Under the pieces are notes generated by a model. That model was not told the DNA's origin. It saw only the letters and a program-made list of their open reading frames with translations, and searched no databases. The position numbers were made by a program, and so were the translations under genes. A stretch of 64,000 nt of DNA from Salvelinus alpinus (taxonomy: Eukaryota; Chordata; Actinopteri; Salmoniformes; Salmonidae), in NCBI RefSeq assembly GCF_045679555.1, contig NC_092087.1, positions 25,861,367-25,925,366 on the forward strand, given 5' to 3'. Numbering within the stretch: position 1 is the stretch's first letter; each line of letters opens with the position of its first letter. This document shows, piece by piece, positions 61,306-64,000 of the stretch.

Positions 61306-64000
61306 TAAAGAACATTAAAACTCAAGTGAAACAGTAAAACTGATAAGGAAACAGATGAGAAATAGTTGCTATCTATTATCCTGTACTGTATGTAGTCTGT
61401 TTGCTTTAGATAAAGAGAAAACTGTAAGCTGCCAGACGCCACAGGTGCCAAGCAGGAAATGACCTAGCAATTACACTGCGAGTAGACTACCTGGTCTTTG
61501 TGTTAGTGTAGGCCTAGTGCTTCTGTAAGCCAATTTATGCCCCAGCACTGGCCTGTGTGACTGAAAATTCAACCCTTAATCACATTGACACCTGGGCAGC
61601 AGGTAAAAAGGTCACCGTCACCGCCTCATTGCCCATCTGTGTCCTACTCTGCAAAACACACATAGCCCTCTGCCCCATCATCCTTCCTACCTCACGAATA
61701 CAAATTCCTACACAGCCCCAATGTCAACAGAAATATGGAGTGCAAACAATTCGTCAAGATAATGAATATTTATGACTGCTGCCTCCTGCTCCCTTAAAGC
61801 TAGGCTGCTCCGCTTGATATCCATTCATGCTGCAGCGGAGCGGAAATACCGGGGAGCACCAGTAACGGGAAGCAATCTCCCAGACCGAGGGAGGTGAGGA
61901 GCCCCCCGCACCGCACCAGACTCCCTCCGGCACGAGATGGCTATCGTTACTGTTGCAGCGGCAAATCTCACTCCGCAAAGGAGAGTATGACACTGAGGTG
62001 ATAGTGGCACCATGGTGATTACTGGTATGCTGGTTTGGCCATCCTAAGCTCTCAGCCCGGTCAGCCCCCTCTGGTCTAGGGCAGGGTCTAGCCAGGATTC
62101 AGCCCAGCTGCTAGGACATCTCTCTACATTCCCCTCTTTCACCCCCACTGTACCCCTCTGCCAGAGCAGGTCATTACATGTAATGTATGTATTGACTGCA
62201 CATGGGGGATGGAACGTAGAGAGAGGGTGACCACTGGTGATTGAGAGATGGAGAATTCAGTTTGTCTGGGAACAGCCAGTAATTTTACAGTTCAAGTGGA
62301 ATGAATAGAAAGTGACCAGTAGCTGACAACTTGTCTCAGATGATTTTCAAGGTCACCCAAGTACAGGAGACCAGCATGTGTTGAATGTGGGTATCATATC
62401 ACTCCAACAGGCCCTGGAGTACTGACTGTTTCCACTTCATCTGAGGTTAGAATGACATGGCTTCTGACTTTGAAATGTTCTGTCAAACAAGAAACAAACC
62501 AACAAACCCTTGCTCCAGAACCCACATAGCAAAGGTGTCTAATTGTGAGCGTAGCCTTTCTCTACAGTATTCAAAGGACCGTTTTCTCCCTCCAAAGCAT
62601 GGTGCAAGAGTACCCCCCAGTGGTGAGACAGAGCACTAGCTGCCGTCTGTCCGCTATACAACCTGACAGGATCCATTTCTAAGATCTAATTTACTCTTCC
62701 TTTGGCTGAGTTAATATTTATCATACATTGTATATCATGTTTCCCCACCTAATTTGACAAAGGATCAGAATGATGCTGCTAAGTGGACAGAAAAGTGGCT
62801 ATGACAAGTAATTGCTGACAATTGTATTGTGGGCTGGTAGTGGTGGAGGGCGCTCTTTCACATCAGCTCACGGCAGGCTGCGGAATGAGACAGAGATTAT
62901 ACCAAATAAATTAGGGACATTGTTTATTTGGGAGTAATTGAGGACTGCTATGGGGAGTGAGTGTACATCCCCTGAACAGATCATTTCAGAGGAGGGTTTT
63001 AGGAGCATGTGTGTGAAAGCACTATCTGAGATCAGACCCATGAGTGATTGGCAGGGTGGAGGCAGATTTAGGTGTACCCCACTGGGTTGTCTGGGACTGG
63101 GTTGTTATCTCACATTTAGAGGGAGGGGTGTGGGCGTGACAGACATGTCCCCCCCTCCCCACCCCCCATATCCCACAGACTGGCCTGGTAGGCTAAATGT
63201 ATGATAAATCCACTGCCAGCGTCTTTAACATTCCCTACGCAATTCATCTTTATTTACAAGCAATTTGGAGTGTGTGACGTTAATTAGAGGTAGCGTGTGA
63301 TCTGAGCCTGTGTTTCCTTCGGCTTGCCTCCCTGCCTGGCTGCTGCTGTAAATCCTAATGACGACGGCTTTCAAATTCCACGACGCCACCAAACAACAAC
63401 CGACGAGCCCACACTCAATCACCGGGGAAACGCTGTGGAAAGAACAGGGGAAATTAACGAAGGCTCACCGCACCAATCAGCATGCAGGCAAATCAATCCA
63501 GGGCTTGAGTCGTTTCCTCCCTTCATCCCTCCCTCATTCCCTCCTACCGGCTCATGGCTAGTTAATCCCCTGCCTAGAATCCTGCTCCTGTGGCCAGTCT
63601 GGACGACAGACAAAGAGAGCCACAGGTAGAAGAACAGAGGGCTTAGAGACAATAGACATAAGACAACTGATTCATTTGTCATTCAAAGTTTTTGGCAATG
63701 CCACTTTTAAAAGAACCCTCTGTCTCACTAACATAGAAAGAACTGGCATTAAAGCAACAGGGTGGAATCCACACCTATGGAGCAGCCTCAGGCATGAGCA
63801 GAGAGAGACATGCTCAATGTGATGTGGGATGAAATAACTCAAACAGATGGAATAACTAAACATTTTGCAGCACTGGGGAGCTTGCAGTAAACACAGACCA
63901 ACACAGTGACCAATTTGACCAGTGAAAGACGTAGTTCAGCAGTTCATAGAGGGCAGCTTATCTTTTTCTACAATCTCACTTTAGCCAAACACACATTTCA
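61306..64000. other. slc25a26 upstream intron, no further exon found
   Basis: I looked on the minus strand for the preceding carrier exon (ending near '...GEV' in phase 0) and did not find it. No transposon is recognised. AT-rich unique-looking stretches lie at 62880-62945 and 63190-63300. Confidence 0.45.

Noticed and set aside
61754..62013. Minus-strand frames near 61.9 kb as a missing 5' slc25a26 exon
   Set aside because: The translated sequence does not match the first carrier repeat and lacks the phase-0 donor needed to join the exon at 59695.

Overview
The window is vertebrate nuclear DNA, almost certainly from a salmonid fish (trout, salmon or char). The grounds are the dense Tc1/mariner copies of salmonid type, tRNA-derived SINEs with an HpaI-type body and 'TTAAATAAAGG' tail, L2/CR1-type LINEs with an esterase-like ORF1, many (CA)n/(GT)n tracts, and an intron-rich fish ortholog of a mitochondrial carrier. 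There is no prokaryotic gene organisation; most long open frames are repeats or transposon debris.

Host gene. One gene runs through almost the whole window on the minus strand: slc25a26, the mitochondrial S-adenosylmethionine carrier. I placed seven coding exons by protein match, GT/AG sites and phase: 59695-59591, 59461-59414, 18968-18924, 13938-13869, 11701-11637, 7343-7270 and 2674-2578 (stop 2580-2578). Together they are 504 nt, exactly 168 codons with the stop, and every junction keeps phase. They encode the C-terminal two thirds of the carrier. The first exons (about 100 residues) were not found and should lie beyond 64000. The intron from 59413 to 18969 is about 40.4 kb as assembled and holds most of the repeats. 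At the left edge (1-69) a plus-strand frame ends in TAA and is followed by a 3'UTR-like stretch with AATAAA near 1323. This fits the tail of a convergent gene; lrig1 is suggested only by vertebrate synteny.

Layout. 1-2.6 kb: convergent 3' ends. 2.6-19 kb: slc25a26 exons 3-7 of the seven, with minisatellites, an antisense LINE (7.75-10.29 kb) and two Tc1 copies. 19-22.7 kb: intron with a MITE and a SINE. 22.7-35.4 kb: a transposon block containing a LINE broken by two adjacent Tc1 elements, a long L2-type LINE, and a second LINE with a 2A-like motif whose reverse transcriptase falls in a 100-N gap (34823-34922). 36.6-38.4 kb: a deleted Tc1 and a hAT-like MITE. 38.92-45.97 kb: a 7-kb minisatellite of a 28-bp unit, about 250 copies, with subfamily domains and a 427-bp higher-order duplication. 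48-49.9 kb: a 24-bp minisatellite and a 1-kb polypyrimidine tract. 50.4-52 kb: a SINE with 14-bp target-site duplication, itself broken by a 1.05-kb MITE. 54-56.2 kb: a 26-bp perfect hairpin and two Tc1 fragments. 57.3-58 kb: an HpaI-type SINE and a MITE. 59.2-61.3 kb: two slc25a26 exons, a long (CA)n and a truncated LINE. 61.3-64 kb: plain intron.

No new defence or metabolic system is visible. The items most worth a second look are the giant array, the 2A-bearing LINE at the gap, and the readable nested insertions.
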